Shown here in pieces: positions 48,497-60,907 of a stretch of DNA of 64,000 nucleotides. The position numbers and the translations under genes were made by a program. The notes under the pieces are model-generated. The model saw only the letters and a program-made list of their open reading frames with translations, made no database searches and was not told the origin of the DNA. Within the stretch, counting starts at the first letter, position 1. The number at the start of each line of letters is the position of its first letter. This DNA comes from Episyrphus balteatus. Taxonomy: Eukaryota; Arthropoda; Insecta; Diptera; Syrphidae. The stretch covers positions 108,774,288 to 108,838,287 of the forward strand of contig NC_079135.1 in assembly GCF_945859705.1 (NCBI RefSeq). The letters are read 5' to 3'.

Positions 48497-50429
48497 AATA
48501 TATAAATGTAAAAGTGTCACACCCGTAACGATGGAAAAGTTCTATTAGAAATTGTAATAAAATCGACTTAGTTGTTATGGACAAAGTCGAAACACAAATT
48601 AAAATTGAATAATTTTTCCCCTCGTTGAATTAGAATTCAAATAATGTTTAAAAATGTTTAAACAAATTGAAAAGCTACTTTTTTACTTAATAATAATAAG
48701 CTTTTACTATACAGCCAAACAAACTTATCAAAAAGTTCAAAGGTATTTACAGTTCATTAAGTACCTTTTTGCTACAACTAAACGCTACTTAATCTTCAGT
48801 AAGGATGAACATTTCAAAGAAATTTCCTCAAATGTCTACAATTTGAAATGAGAAACTCCTGTTTAATATTAAATATTTCATTTCAGGACACATAATGAAG
48901 TACTAAACGATTTCATTTAATCTATATTAAATGTAATTCTTCCTTAATATTGATTTTCTTCAAATAAACTTATCAGTAAAATGTGTATATAGGACCTACC
49001 TGAATTAATTCAAAAAAGGACATTCCCTTATTTAAGGTATTTCCAAATTATTTTACCTCTCAATTTTAATAACAAATAGAATCCAATCAAAATGTCTTAT
49101 TCACTCACTCAAGGCAAGTTCAAACACAAACATTATATAGCTATATAGGTAACTACTACATAATAGCTACTAGAATTAATATATACAAAACATAAAATTT
49201 GTACTGTTTACCCCTCAAGGATATAACAAAAAGTTATTCTACTTGCTAGACGTTTGGTTGCCTAGCCTGCTCAAGTGCTCAATGGCAAAATTAAATTACT
49301 TAATTTATGATTCTTTAGTTAACTACCAATAAACAATTTGAAGCCAATTGAAAGCATATTCCATTACATTTCACAACAAGGGTTTTCTATTTCCTTTTAT
49401 AATTTTATGTATATACCGAAACCCTTCTAAGGATATACATATTTAAACAACAATGTATGCCCATCATCTCGTTAACAAAAAGTATAAGTATAGTTATGTA
49501 GGCTTTTTGACATCACTAACACACACACACACACACCCACCCACCCACTGACTGAGTAAACAGAGAATATAGCGTGTCAAACATTCAATTTCCAGTTAAA
49601 ACAGACCTTAAGTTTCAGTCCAGATTGACAATATGGCCCTTTTCCGTTTAAGGAAAACTTTAGAAATTCCATTTAATACAGAGATAAAGACATATAAGCA
49701 TGTGGAAGCAGTTATAATTTAATTTGACCCTTAAGCCCTGCACTTTTGTGGTTAGCTCTCTACCGGGTAAAATAATAGTTAGATAACTGTATTGTGTTCA
49801 AGTGTACAGAAGCTATACCTTCTTTCTCCTCATCTAGTGGGTTCATTTATAGCCTAACAACTACCAACAAGCCATCCAGTCTCTCAACGTGGTGAAAATT
49901 TAATAACCATGCTTCCTGCTCTTGCACTTTTTTTTTTTTTCATTTCTCTGATGGAAAAGGATATGGAAATAGATACTCTGTACTATACAACACAATGACA
50001 ATGAATAGGAGATAATCTCTCATTTTGACAAGACATAGACCACAATCTTTTAAGGATGATAACTAAATTAAGCGCTCAGCAAATGCTTCTATATGCGCAT
50101 ATGATGCATTTTATTAGTGTAGGTATTTTATGAATTTAACATGAGGACTTTATAGATGCATTTAATTCAGAATTAACAAAGGTAAATCTAGAGTGTTGGT
50201 AAAGCTACAAGAATTTACACTCTGAATTATTTAATTAAGTTCGACCAGTTTTATTTTCTGTGAATTTTCACGTAATCTTACGAGATTAAAATAAGGGGGA
50301 AAGTAAATATTTGTTAAAAGCCTAAGATTCAACTTTTGAAAAAAAGAGGACGATGTATAGGTAGGTTATAAATTGAAAAATAAAAACACCAGAAAACTTA
50401 TTAAGAAAGGCTTAAACACTTTAAACCAG
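48497..50429. other. Comparatively unique non-coding stretch
   Basis: No gene seen. An (AC)n microsatellite followed by CCCACCCACCCAC lies at about 49519-49548. The 48.9-50.3 kb part has few long homopolymers and no visible element ends, and may be host intergenic or intronic DNA. Confidence 0.4.
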
Positions 50430-51600
50430 AGATCAGAAATAACAGTCAACCTTTATTTTCAATTGGTTTCTCTCTGAGAGTTACCACATTACTTAAAATA
50501 GTTTCGGTTAAGGTTTGAGATTTATTTTTAAAAATCAAAAATAAAGGTTATCGGTTGAGATTTATTTTTTATCTCTTAAAATATCTCTCAATAGTTGAGA
50601 TTTTTACCAAAAAATAAATGGAAAAGGTCAACCTTTAACCGTTTGCGCTGAAAATAAATCAAAAATGGTCAATTCAAAGGAAAATGTCGAATAGGTCAAC
50701 AATGTCAATATTTTGTAAAAATAAATATAAAGAGCATGTTTTTTCTAAGTTTATGTGTTAAATAATGTATGAACCAAATAGACTCTCAAAGTTCTTTAGA
50801 CCCAAGATTATATCTCTTTTCATTTAAAGTAAAATCTAAAGACGAAAATGTGTTTTCCACTGTGATTAGAGTCGCTGGGACGACAAGCACTACCAATGCA
50901 ATTTCGAATATTTCAGGAGACCGATGTTCTAATATCTAGGACAAAGCGTTCAGCTTCCAGAAGCGTTTTCGCCCGCCCAACTTCAAACTGCTATATCTCG
51001 GAATTTTGAAAAAAAAAGTGAAAAATGTTTTGATGCCAAAAGGTAGCGGGGACTCTAACCTACATTTGGGTACAACTCCCATCCCTGTAGGTGCACGCGT
51101 TATCAAACAGGGAGAACTTAAAGGTAAAAAAAAGTTAAGCCCGATTCTAAAAAAATAGGTATGATGTGGCGGTTTAACATGGAAGATGATTTTTTCAAAA
51201 TCTGACAATGTGCAAAGCGTAGGCCCATGACACAAGCTATCATTTGGCATCACTCCCAAAAATTGCTCTCAAGCGGTTTAGCTTTCAGGAGCGTTCAAAG
51301 ATTCGGGTATTTTTCGAAAAAAAATTTTACCCCAACTTTCAAACGCGATTTTCTCGGAATTTTGAAAAAAATCCAAAAACCCGATTAAACCACTATCGGG
51401 TAGCTGAGAATAAAAGCTTTCATATAGCACCACTCCCATGTCTTTAGAAATTGATACATTTGCAGATGAGATTTATATTTTTCTCTCAGCGATATATCTC
51501 ACTGGTTGACCGAAACAGAAAAAAATACAAAATAAAGATTTCTCTCAGACCTTGACCGAAATTTGTCTTTTTTAAAAATAAAGATCAAAAAAACAAAAAA
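50430..51600. repeat. Inverted-repeat element with GAGATTTATTTTT-like ends and an internal direct repeat
   Basis: The left part (50450-50640) contains AACCTTTATTTTCAATTGG, TTTCTCTCTGAGAG, several GGTTGAGATTTATTTTT copies and TCAACCTTTAACCG. The right part (51460-51600) carries related words partly in complement (GGTTGACCGAAAC, AAATAAAGAT, CTCTCAGA). Between them, 50940-51110 and 51250-51440 are diverged direct copies, each with a GCTTTCAGGAGCG/GCTTCCAGAAGCG word and TCTCGGAATTTTGAAAAAAA. Borders are uncertain and no transposase is seen. Confidence 0.5.
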
Positions 51601-52107
51601 TTGTTTCATAAAAAAGTTAGTTTTTAAAAAACTGCTCTAACGATTTAATTTGTTTTTAAATGCATAACAGAAATCAAATTGCATCCTTTTTTTTTTGAAT
51701 AGTATAAGAAGTTTATTTGAAAATTGGGTTCGTAGTGTTCACTACTTGAGAAGTAAATCAATAAAATTTGGTCATAAGGTTTCTTTTTGCTGAAGTTAAA
51801 ACACCAACCGAATTTTTGTCTATGACAGATTTTTTATAAAAAATGTTTGTATGAAGGTCCCGTTAATAGAGATTTTTGAAAACAAAAAAAATTGTAATTT
51901 GTAATACCTCGAAAATGTTTTATATATAAATTCTCATCTGTATAAAATTGTAATAGCCCTGTAAGATGAGCAATCGAAATATGTACAACTGATCGCACAC
52001 GGAACTCTGCAGACGCACAGTCATGCTCATCGTTAGGTTTTGATTAAAAAATTAAATTTTTTTTTAACACAAAAGCACTACTTGCCTTATAGATGAAGTA
52101 AGAATCA
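51601..52107 (+). repeat. 3' fragment of family D
   Basis: It ends with a GACGCACAG tract at 52012, GTTAGGTTTTGATTAAAA, and ACTACTTGCCTTATAGATGA followed by AGTA. That is the family's terminal hairpin region with mutations. The start is missing or unrecognisable. Confidence 0.5.
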
Positions 52108-52396
52108 AATCTTCGGTGATGCGCGCAAAGTATATAAAATATCTTTTAATCTTATCGGAAGTGTTCAAAAAGTTTCAAGGTTTGATGTGTTACAAATGGT
52201 TTAATGAATGCAAAACTTTGTGTGTTTTCAGAATTCATTTATCAAACCAAAGGATTCACTTTACATTATCTTTAAAACCGCCATTAAACTGGTAAATCGG
52301 TCGAATCTCATACTGTTTAAATTAATAATTACACATACACCACAGTGTACGTTTCAGTTTAAAGTGGGGAAAAATGATACAAAATTTGTTACTGCT

Positions 52397-52700
52397 AAAA
52401 ATAAAATGCATGACTGGGTCCTACGTACTTGCTTTTAATTAAATGGTTGCTTAGAATATAAAAGCTTTTTATGTAATACAAATAAAATAAAAAAGAATTT
52501 TGAGAAAACAAAACTTTAAATCTTTTGGAGTTTTTTTTAAGCTTTTTAGACATACAAATTTTTGAAGCTTTTTCAAAAAAAAAAAAAAATAATAATAATA
52601 ATAATAAATTGACAAATAAAATAAAAAAAAATTAAAGAAAATTCATTGGTAGCTACTTTTTTCAAAAATTAAATTTTCAAAATAAGATTGAATATAAATT
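52397..52700 (+). repeat. 5' part of family D
   Basis: It starts AAAATAAAATGCATGACTGG and GTCCTACGTACTTGCTTTT, matching the family start. It continues AT-rich with AATAATAATAATAATAA near 52590. No 3' hairpin is found before the next element at 52783. Confidence 0.55.
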
Positions 52701-52782
52701 ACATTAAGGTGGTCCTTATATCGGTCTTTGCCGAAATTCCACGGTTGATAAAAATAAATTAATTCTAAATAGCGAAAAAAAA

Positions 52783-53572
52783 GGGAGCGGGTCAAAATTC
52801 TGACTTCAAAACTCTGATTTACAAAATTCTCCTTTTTTCAAGAAAATTCTGTTTTTCAAAATTCAGCTTTTTTTCTATTCTGTCTTTCAAAATTCTGCTT
52901 TTCAAATTTCTGCCAGCATTTTTTTTTAACAAAAAAATTCAGCTAATTCTGCTTTTTTTCATAGCATACGCGTTTACTATACCAAAATATATCTCATTAA
53001 TGTTTTCTTAGGTTAGTATTTTCTTAACTGCTTGCTGTTTAACCATCACATAATAACCATTATAATTAACTGTAAATAATTTTCAAACTGCTTAGAGTAC
53101 TGAATTTCTTATAACTCACATATATACGAGTACACTGTGTTGAAAACTAATTGTAGAAACGATGTTGTTTGATAAAGTATATTCCTTTTCTTATATTTAA
53201 TGTTTTGAGTATCAATTTTAATTTGACTAATTATATATAATTATAATGTTCAATTATTATTTTTCGAAGATATTTACCATTAAAACCTTTTCTCAATATT
53301 ATTAAATTTATTGATTTATCAAAAAAAATTTAATATGAATATTACAAAAAATTGACAAAGTACTGTAATCATGTAATCTCAAATAGGCAGCGAATTCTGC
53401 TAGAAGATGATTTTACAAAATTCTGCCAAAAATTAAAAAAAGGAATCCTTTTTTAATTTTTGGCAGAATTTTGTAAAACAGAATTATGAAAAGCAGAATT
53501 TTGAAAAGCAGAATTTTGAAAAACAGAATTTTAAAAAGCAGAATTTTGAAAGCAGAATTTTGACCCCAACCC
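52783..53572 (-). mobile_element. Foldback-like element with 15-bp sub-repeats and 9-bp target duplication (copy 2)
   Basis: The tips GGGAGCGGGTCAAAATTCTG and CAGAATTTTGACCCCAACCC enclose arrays of the TCAAAATTCTGCTTT unit, about seven on each side. The flanks GAAAAAAAA (52774) and GAAAAAAAT (53573) match at 8 of 9 bases. The middle matches copy 1 (34721-35406) in the opposite orientation: CGATGTTGTTTGATAAAGTA with TATTCCTTTTCTTAT near 53160 mirrors 35055-35095. No gene is present. Confidence 0.85.
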
Positions 53573-53581
53573 GAAAAAAAT

Positions 53582-55803
53582 TCTATGATTTTTGCGAATT
53601 TTTAATTTAAGAAATAAAAAATTTTGGTAAAATGGCAAGTATCTATTTTAAAACCAGCTATGAAATTTAGAATTTTATATTAATTACGCATACGCATATA
53701 GAGAAAATCAAATGTTATCAAAAAATAAGTTAAAAGTGATTAAATTAACTGCCACAGAGTGTATTAAATTATATGTCTTTGGACATCAATTTAACCAACA
53801 TCCAAAACCCATTTAAATTAGTTTTATTGTGTTGAAAGGAGTCGTTGATTTTGGAATCAGCAATTTGCAAGGATGCATTCGTAACGGAATATACATGCAA
53901 TAAAGTCACATCAAAATACAGTAACCACTTTTTGAATAATACAGACATAGAAAAATAACTCTTATCTATTTTTCACTAAAATACCATCAACCTCTCTTTT
54001 TCAGTTTATCTTCTCTCTGTGGTATAAATTTCAATGATGATCAGAACTTAAAGAAAAAGAAATCGATTTTTCTTCCTTCGTTCTGTCAGGATATAAAAGG
54101 ATATCTTATAAGGAAAAAAATCCTTTTGTGTAAAGAAATAGCACAAATTTGCATACCTATCTCATTTTGAAACGGGTTCTATGTGTCCCGCAAAAAAAAA
54201 AGAGGACAACTTGATGCGGTACTCAAATAAAATGTACATTTCACTTTGCAAAATGCGATTGCGACACCAATTTTTCTCTTCAACAGCACAGCATCATCAC
54301 CCAACAACTCACATCGAAGTACCATCAACATCTATCTGCTGCTCGCCTCTGAATCCCAACTTTAGTGTGGTAAAATGAATCCTCGAATCGTAATCCCAAG
54401 ACATCATTACTCTACGACACTGATATTTATTTTTATATTTTTCGTCCTTTTTTTTCTGTGTCCTTTGGGAGAGTATAAGCGGTTTGGTTTCACTATGACT
54501 GTAAAAATGTACACTAAATTACTAAAAAAAAAAAAAATACAGGCAAACGTGCTAACGGACGAACCTTTAATTGGAATTACGACAAAAATTTCCACTTTCT
54601 CTCCCTCTCTTTCACTCCTTCGTATTAATGCAATAGTAGTGTAGTAGTACTTATGGTCCTTGGAGGGCCGGATGGCTGCTTTTCTTGGATTTTGTTGATT
54701 TATTTGAGTTTTATGAGACTTTTTTTGAAAGTAAATTTATAGGGCTAGGGGGGGAATAATGGAGAAAGCTGTGAAGTCTGCAATTAATTTGTAATTAAAA
54801 ACAAGCCATAAGAATGCTGATACAACAGGGAGACTGTTTTACAATGCTTGATTGTACTTAATGCTATTACACTGGCAAATAAAGCCAAAAAATTAGAGTG
54901 ATGTTGTTAATGTCGTCTCTAAATGGTGCGTGGCAACTCGAATGGAATAGAATTTATAATTAAGGAGTATTTTTAGAAAATTGACTTTTGATGGGACCAA
55001 CTACGAACGGCGGCGGAGAAGACTTATGTTGTTGTAGATTGGCAGAAGAATTATATTTTTGGATTTTTAATTGCTTTGTTTTTTCTAAGAAAATTTTTAT
55101 TGCTTTCAATCACGGTTCATTGAGATTTATATGAACTTTCTAGTTAAAAAGTCCAAGATTGTTTTATTTGTGTTTTTTATGTGTTTAATGAATACTAACT
55201 TAACTTATAATGAGCAAACTTTATGTTCTTAATCAAAGTTTCTGAAAGTTTTATCTATAAATAAATTATTTAATTAATATCTATATCTTTCAATTAATGT
55301 TTACTGAAATAATTTAAGTGTTAACGACAAGAGACAATAATTATTAAATAGTAAATAAATTGTGACTCTAGTATTTCAATAAAACTAAAAATAGGAATTA
55401 AAATGATTAACAAACTTGGGAGAGTTCTTATATATAACGTTTAAGATATCAATTTGAAATGTTGAGATGTTTAACTTAAAATTCCAGCCCATTTAGCTCC
55501 AATTAGTTATATTTTTCATATTTCATCATAATGACCAAAAATGTATAATACGACCAAGATATCATCGCCATATTCTTATGAGATGAAGCAATGTTCGACA
55601 TTTTCAAGGGGAGCAGCGGAATGCACCATACCTAAACTAATTACAGATTTAGTCTACACATTCAATAAGTCATCTTGGGAAAAAAAAACATGCAGAAATC
55701 CACACATGTAGAATCCCTTTTCCCTTATTATTATTTACTTACTTAAAATCTAGAAATTTGAATACTTATAGGAATTAAAACTTTTTTATTTGGACTTCTA
55801 TAC
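53582..55803. other. Comparatively unique stretch, no supported gene
   Basis: Two overlapping open frames at 54181-54378 and 54375-54644 have ATG starts. The second has a leucine/phenylalanine-rich segment, but it comes from T-rich DNA and has no further support. 54.6-55.7 kb lacks element ends. It may be host intergenic or intronic sequence. Confidence 0.35.
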
Positions 55804-56476
55804 AAAATAAAATACACGTACTTGCTCTTGTAGTTCAAAGTACCTTTATCTTAAATATCATTAAATTTAAAAAAAAAGTCGAAAGTTAAAAAAATTAAAT
55901 TAATTTTTTTTTTCAAAAACTTTTTTAAATTTTTTTTTACATTTTACAAATGATGTTTATAAATTTTGAATAAAATTGCCTTATGCTTTGATAAAATATA
56001 TGAACTTAAAAAAATATAACAATATTTGAAAAACGGCAACGCCATATTTCCGTTCTCCGAATTTTTTGAGAAAAACTAAAAACGCAGTTTTGTTAGAATC
56101 AATAAGAGCATTGCCTGCACCGAATTTCACCGAAATCGTTAGAGCCATTTTTGAGAAATTGCAATACCTCGAAATCGTAGTATGGGAGATATGCGTTAAA
56201 AGGGAGATATTAAAAAAATAAAAAAAAATGAAACTTGGGAATTAGGTACGTAAAATCATCTGTACCAAGTTTCAAGCAAATCCATCTATCCGTTTAGGCC
56301 CTAGCTCGATCTCGATGTACAGATGGACGCACACACGCACAGACGCACAGACCGACGGACGGCATGAGGAAAACCACTTTTTTGATCTTCTCCCTCATCA
56401 TAATGTTGGTTTTGATTAAAACCTCGAATTTTTTTTTTCTACGCGAAACCAATACTTGCCCTATAGAGCAAGTAAA
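55804..56476 (+). repeat. Dispersed repeat family D, good copy
   Basis: It starts AAAATAAAATACACGTACTTG with CTCTTGTAGTTCAAAGTA. It ends TACTTGCCCTATAGAGCAAG and TAAAAA. The middle shares long identical words with 46753-47466, such as AAAAACGGCAACGCCATATT and AAAAACGCAGTTTTGTTAGA. Relative to that copy, the start lacks about 12 bases (the GCACGACTGGGT part). Confidence 0.7.
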
Positions 56477-56477
56477 A

Positions 56478-56595
56478 ACGGGGATGAAATCGGCTAACCC
56501 GAAAGTTGATAATAGATAAAATCCAAATCGACGATTTTTGGATCAAAATTATCGTTTTTTGACTTTCAACTACCGCGTTAGCCGATTCCACCCCA
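56478..56595. repeat. Short hairpin element
   Basis: GGGGATGAAATCGGCTAAC is mirrored by GTTAGCCGATTCCACCCC. A further inner pair, AAAGTTGATAA/TTTTTGACTTTCAACT, and a central ATCCAAA/TTTGGAT hairpin complete a stem over almost the whole 118 bases. It starts two bases after a family-D hairpin end. Confidence 0.7.
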
Positions 56596-57009
56596 GATTT
56601 AAGGATTTTAGGAACATTTTCAAAATTTTATATTCTGTGGGTTTTTGATTTTGGAATCTATGTTTTCAAATTTTTAAATAATTTTAAAAGCAATGAAAAT
56701 ATCACGAAATATCAGTAGATATTTTGATAGACTCAAATTAGGTCTCATACTCAAAATAGTTTCTGGAATTCCTGACCCAAATTTTTCAAGAGGTTGCCAC
56801 CACAAAAACTAGTTCCTTAGCCAAGTAAAACATTTAAAACGGTTCTCTGTTCTCTGTGAATAGTTTGAAATCGTTTAATCGCCCGAGTTAAAATCGCTTT
56901 CATCGAAATGTGGCCTTATTTGTTGACATTTTTAATTAATTATCCATGAAATCGTCGATGTTTGTTGTTTTTGTTTTTGTGAGCCGGCTAACAGATTCTT
57001 ATATCGGGT

Positions 57010-57336
57010 TGTTAAAGTCCAGTTGTCGTTCTATCGACACGGAAGTACCGTAAACCAGAATCAGCATAGAATCGGATGTCCTCTTCGTCGACTTAATATT
57101 TATTAAGTCCTCATGGTGGAGATTCATAGCATGCTAGATGTCAAGGATGGTTTTCTGATTTCTGGAGACATCTTTTACCAGATTTAAGGAGATATATTCA
57201 AATTTGTAGGATTTTCTATTCTTTCGAGAACCTCTTTATATTTAAATGCAGATTCGTAAAATATTTCTTTCGTTGTATGTGAAGTGTCCCTTAAGTTTTT
57301 ACTCGAACGTCGTGCTGAAAACAGGGACTGATTCAT
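57010..57336 (-). pseudogene. Decayed coding fragment, unknown family
   Basis: The minus strand from an ATG at 57336 reads MNQSLFSARRSSKNLRDTSH, then KEIFYESAFKYKEVLERIEN, then PTNLNISP and a stop at 57184. After frame noise, VDEEDIRFYADSGLRYFRVD and RTTTGL followed by a stop appear at about 57085-57010. The charged, mixed composition suggests former coding sequence, perhaps of a transposon. No domain is recognised. The left breakpoint of the 2.6-kb duplication cuts this frame, so copy 2 (59938-59756) fuses its start to MITE sequence. Confidence 0.35.
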
Positions 57337-57499
57337 ATTGAATTAACTTCAAAATGCACTAACTCAAAACTCAGTCATACAATTCCTAGGCCCATTATTT
57401 TTTATTTTTTATCCAACATAACGAAAGCTGTGTGGAAAATATGTGAGCTTTATATTAAAACAACTTTTCATAGAAAAATAGTACGTGTTCAATCCACAT

Positions 57500-58305
57500 T
57501 AGGGTGGGTAAAAAAAAAATCGGAATTCGTTTTTTTGATTTGGTGCCTCGAAAACTCGATTGCTAGACACCTCTAGAATATACTTACCAAATATGAGCTC
57601 TTTATCTTAATGGGAAGGTCCTCCGCTTTCAATTTTACATTTTTACATCAAGCTTCTACTAAAAAAAAAAATATTTTTTTTATTAATTGAATTTTTAGCC
57701 AATTTTTTTACATATTCTTGTAGAAAATTGAACGCTCTACAAAAAAGGTTAAATACACTTTTTTGAATTATCTAACCGTTTAGTAGATATTTGAGGTCCA
57801 AAAATCGAGAAAATCTTTAAAAAATCGTTTTTTGTTCTTAATTTTGTAACAAATTGAAAAATTATAATAATCAAACGCGCATGACATATTCTTGAAAACA
57901 GATTGCTCCACAAAAAAGGTCCTATTAACTTTTTTTATTTATCTAACCATTTGAAAGATATTCGAGGTCAAAGTTAAACAAAAATATAAAACCTTTTTTT
58001 ACTTTTCAAAATTTTCTAATTCACTGAAAAGTCATTATTATTAAATTAGTAAGATGGATTATTGTAGGGGCTTAAATGTTCTACAAAAAAGTCCTTGGCA
58101 TCAAATTGGTTGCTTTAACCGTTTAGAAGATATTCGCATCCAAGTCGCAATGCATAGGGACCATAAGAAAACTATTGAAATCAGTGGGCATTGGTTTGGA
58201 TAAAGAGCTCATATTTGTTGAGTATATTCTAGAGGTGTCTAGGAATCGAGTTTTCGAAGTACCAAATCAAAAAAACGAATTTACATTTTTTTTTGACCCA
58301 CTATA
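57500..58305. mobile_element. hAT-like foldback MITE (related to 20479), copy in duplication unit 1
   Basis: It starts TAGGGTGGGTA and ends ACCCACTATA. It is flanked by ATCCACAT on both sides (57492-57499 and 58306-58313), a perfect 8-base duplication. The halves are inverted copies: TAGACACCTCTAGAATATAC (57563) is mirrored by GTATATTCTAGAGGTGTCTA (58221). It shares tip and internal words with the 1057-base element at 20479 but is about 250 bases shorter. Confidence 0.9.
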
Positions 58306-59007
58306 ATCCACATTCTACTTTTTTTTGTCTAATTTTTTGGAATTTCGTTTATTTTTTAATTTTTCAGAAAATTGGTAATTGCATTTTTGTAGTTCTTGTT
58401 TTAAAAAAAATTTATTTCTATCAAAGGCCATCCAAAAGCAGTCTCATGCGACCAAGTTGTGCATTTTATATTTCTACAAGAAAAATAAAACTATTTTTCG
58501 TTGAATTTTTATTTTCTTTCAATTCAAGCAAATACAAAAAAAATGTTATTGCTAAGTTTTTCAGTGAAAAACTTTTCTAACAACCATTTTCTTCGCAATT
58601 TTGTCGTCGTTATCCATGTTGCTTTTGTTGTTGTAGTTTTTATTTTTGCCAAAAATTTGCTTCTTCTATTCTCTGTTATTTTTTTTTTCTTCTTAAAAGA
58701 GTTTAGAGAACACACAAAAAAGAATTGAGAACTTTGCCCGAATACATTTGAAACTACTTACAGTCACGGTACACTTTCTTTGAAAATGTTTTTTATTTTT
58801 TACCAAAAAGGAAATTCTTTTCCAACAAATACGAACAAAATACAATTTTATATTACCTATTATTTTGTTCAACTTGTTCGTTTTTTTTTTGGCAAAATGC
58901 AAGCGGCATAGCACACCACCACCACCATCATTGGAATCCTTTTTCATTTGTTTGATCCTTGTTGTGCGACTGTGAGAGCTATTTTCTGTGTGAGTTTGGT
59001 AATTTAA

Positions 59008-59148
59008 ATGTCTGGAATATTGGAACGCGTTGCTGCAGTATGCTCTGCTCTAAAGCTTGAGGGCAATACAGAGTTGATGCAAGTTATACTCCCTTGCACA
59101 CACTATATAAACTTTTGGTGCGATGTTTCGGTAAAAAATATTTTTTGA
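59008..59148 (+). CDS. Small open frame or possible first coding exon, unknown (copy 1)
   Basis: An ATG-started frame of 46 codons reads MSGILERVAAVCSALKLEGN, TELMQVILPCTHYINFWCDV, SVKNIF, stop. G+C is far above the surrounding DNA, and the composition is unlike the local noise. A weak donor TTCG|GTAAAA at 59130 could end an exon after CDVS. TATATAA at 59104 lies inside the frame. There is no clear promoter or Kozak context (TTTAAATG), and I do not recognise the protein. It is duplicated at 61611, so any gene starting here would have two copies of its first exon. Confidence 0.3.
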   Translation: MSGILERVAAVCSALKLEGNTELMQVILPCTHYINFWCDVSVKNIF

Positions 59149-60101
59149 AATTATTTGTGTGGGTGTTATTTTGAGTTTGTGTATGATTGTCATCCTTTCC
59201 CAGAATACGTTTTGTATTTTATATGTAGGTTAACATTTTACAATGCGTTAACGATTCTTTTTTTGTTTTTGTCTTTTTTAAATAACAAAACTATTAAAAT
59301 TGCTCATGGTTTTGTTCGCTTGTTTTCCTTGAGGCAATGAGTGGAATTATATATTTATATGATGCTAGTTTGGGAACATGGTAATTTGAAAAAAATTATG
59401 GTTAAGAGTTTTGTAAAGAAGATTAGTTTAGTTGAGATAATATTTTTTTTTTCTACTTTGGTTAAAGGGTTTTTGAAATTATGCTTTTTTTCTGGTGCTT
59501 TATATAGGATATGTATTCGATCATATTTAGGAACACGGTCATCAAATATACTTAAAGAAAAACAAATTTCCCATTTTGACTTACACTTAAGTTGAATATA
59601 AAATACTAAAGCAAAAAATTAGGTTTGGAAATATGTATATATTATTATTATTGAAATTGCTATAATACTGTGTAGAGAAAAAGATTCTAGCAATTCTTTA
59701 TAGATAAAAGGACAATAAATGGTGACCGAAAGCAGGTTGCTTTTTTTATAATTGATTACACTGGCCAACACATACAAATTTTCCAGAGTGTAGATATATT
59801 CAAATTTGTAGGATTTTCTATTCTTTCGAGAACCTCTTTATATTTAAATGCAGATTCGTAAAATATTTCTTTCGTTGTATGTGAAGTGTCCCTTAAGTTT
59901 TTACTCGAACGTCGTGCTGAAAACAGGGACTGATTCATATTGAATTAACTTCAAAATGCACTAACTCAAAACTCAGTCATACAATTCCTAGGCCCATTAT
60001 TTTTTATTTTTTATCCAACATAACGAAAGCTGTGTGGAAAATATGTGAGCTTTATATTAAAACAACTTTTCATAGAAAAATAGTACGTGTTCAATCCACA
60101 T

Positions 60102-60907
60102 TAGGGTGGGTAAAAAAAAAATCGGAATTCGTTTTTTTGATTTGGTGCCTCGAAAACTCGATTGCTAGACACCTCTAGAATATACTTACCAAATATGAGC
60201 TCTTTATCTTAATGGGAAGGTCCTCCGCTTTCAATTTTACATTTTTACATCAAGCTTCTACTAAAAAAAAAAATATTTTTTTTATTAATTGAATTTTTAG
60301 CCAATTTTTTTACATATTCTTGTAGAAAATTGAACGCTCTACAAAAAAGGTTAAATACACTTTTTTGAATTATCTAACCGTTTAGTAGATATTTGAGGTC
60401 CAAAAATCGAGAAAATCTTTAAAAAATCGTTTTTTGTTCTTAATTTTGTAACAAATTGAAAAATTATAATAATCAAACGCGCATGACATATTCTTGAAAA
60501 CAGATTGCTCCACAAAAAAGGTCCTATTAACTTTTTTTATTTATCTAACCATTTGAAAGATATTCGAGGTCAAAGTTAAACAAAAATATAAAACCTTTTT
60601 TTACTTTTCAAAATTTTCTAATTCACTGAAAAGTCATTATTATTAAATTAGTAAGATGGATTATTGTAGGGGCTTAAATGTTCTACAAAAAAGTCCTTGG
60701 CATCAAATTGGTTGCTTTAACCGTTTAGAAGATATTCGCATCCAAGTCGCAATGCATAGGGACCATAAGAAAACTATTGAAATCAGTGGGCATTGGTTTG
60801 GATAAAGAGCTCATATTTGTTGAGTATATTCTAGAGGTGTCTAGGAATCGAGTTTTCGAAGTACCAAATCAAAAAAACGAATTTACATTTTTTTTTGACC
60901 CACTATA
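60102..60907. mobile_element. hAT-like foldback MITE, copy in duplication unit 2
   Basis: Identical, as far as read, to 57500-58305, shifted by 2602 bases and with the same ATCCACAT flanks. It was copied with the tandem unit rather than inserted independently. Confidence 0.9.

Noticed and set aside
54375..54644. ATG-started frame with a hydrophobic N-terminal segment, possible secreted peptide
   Set aside because: The hydrophobic part is encoded by T-rich sequence that gives F/L/I by chance. It is overlapped by other frames on both strands and has no homology I recognise.
58293..58580. 95-codon frame present in both copies of the 2.6-kb duplication (also 60895-61182)
   Set aside because: Presence in both copies reflects the very recent duplication, not conservation. 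The first codons lie in the end of a MITE, and the composition is F/K/S-rich noise.
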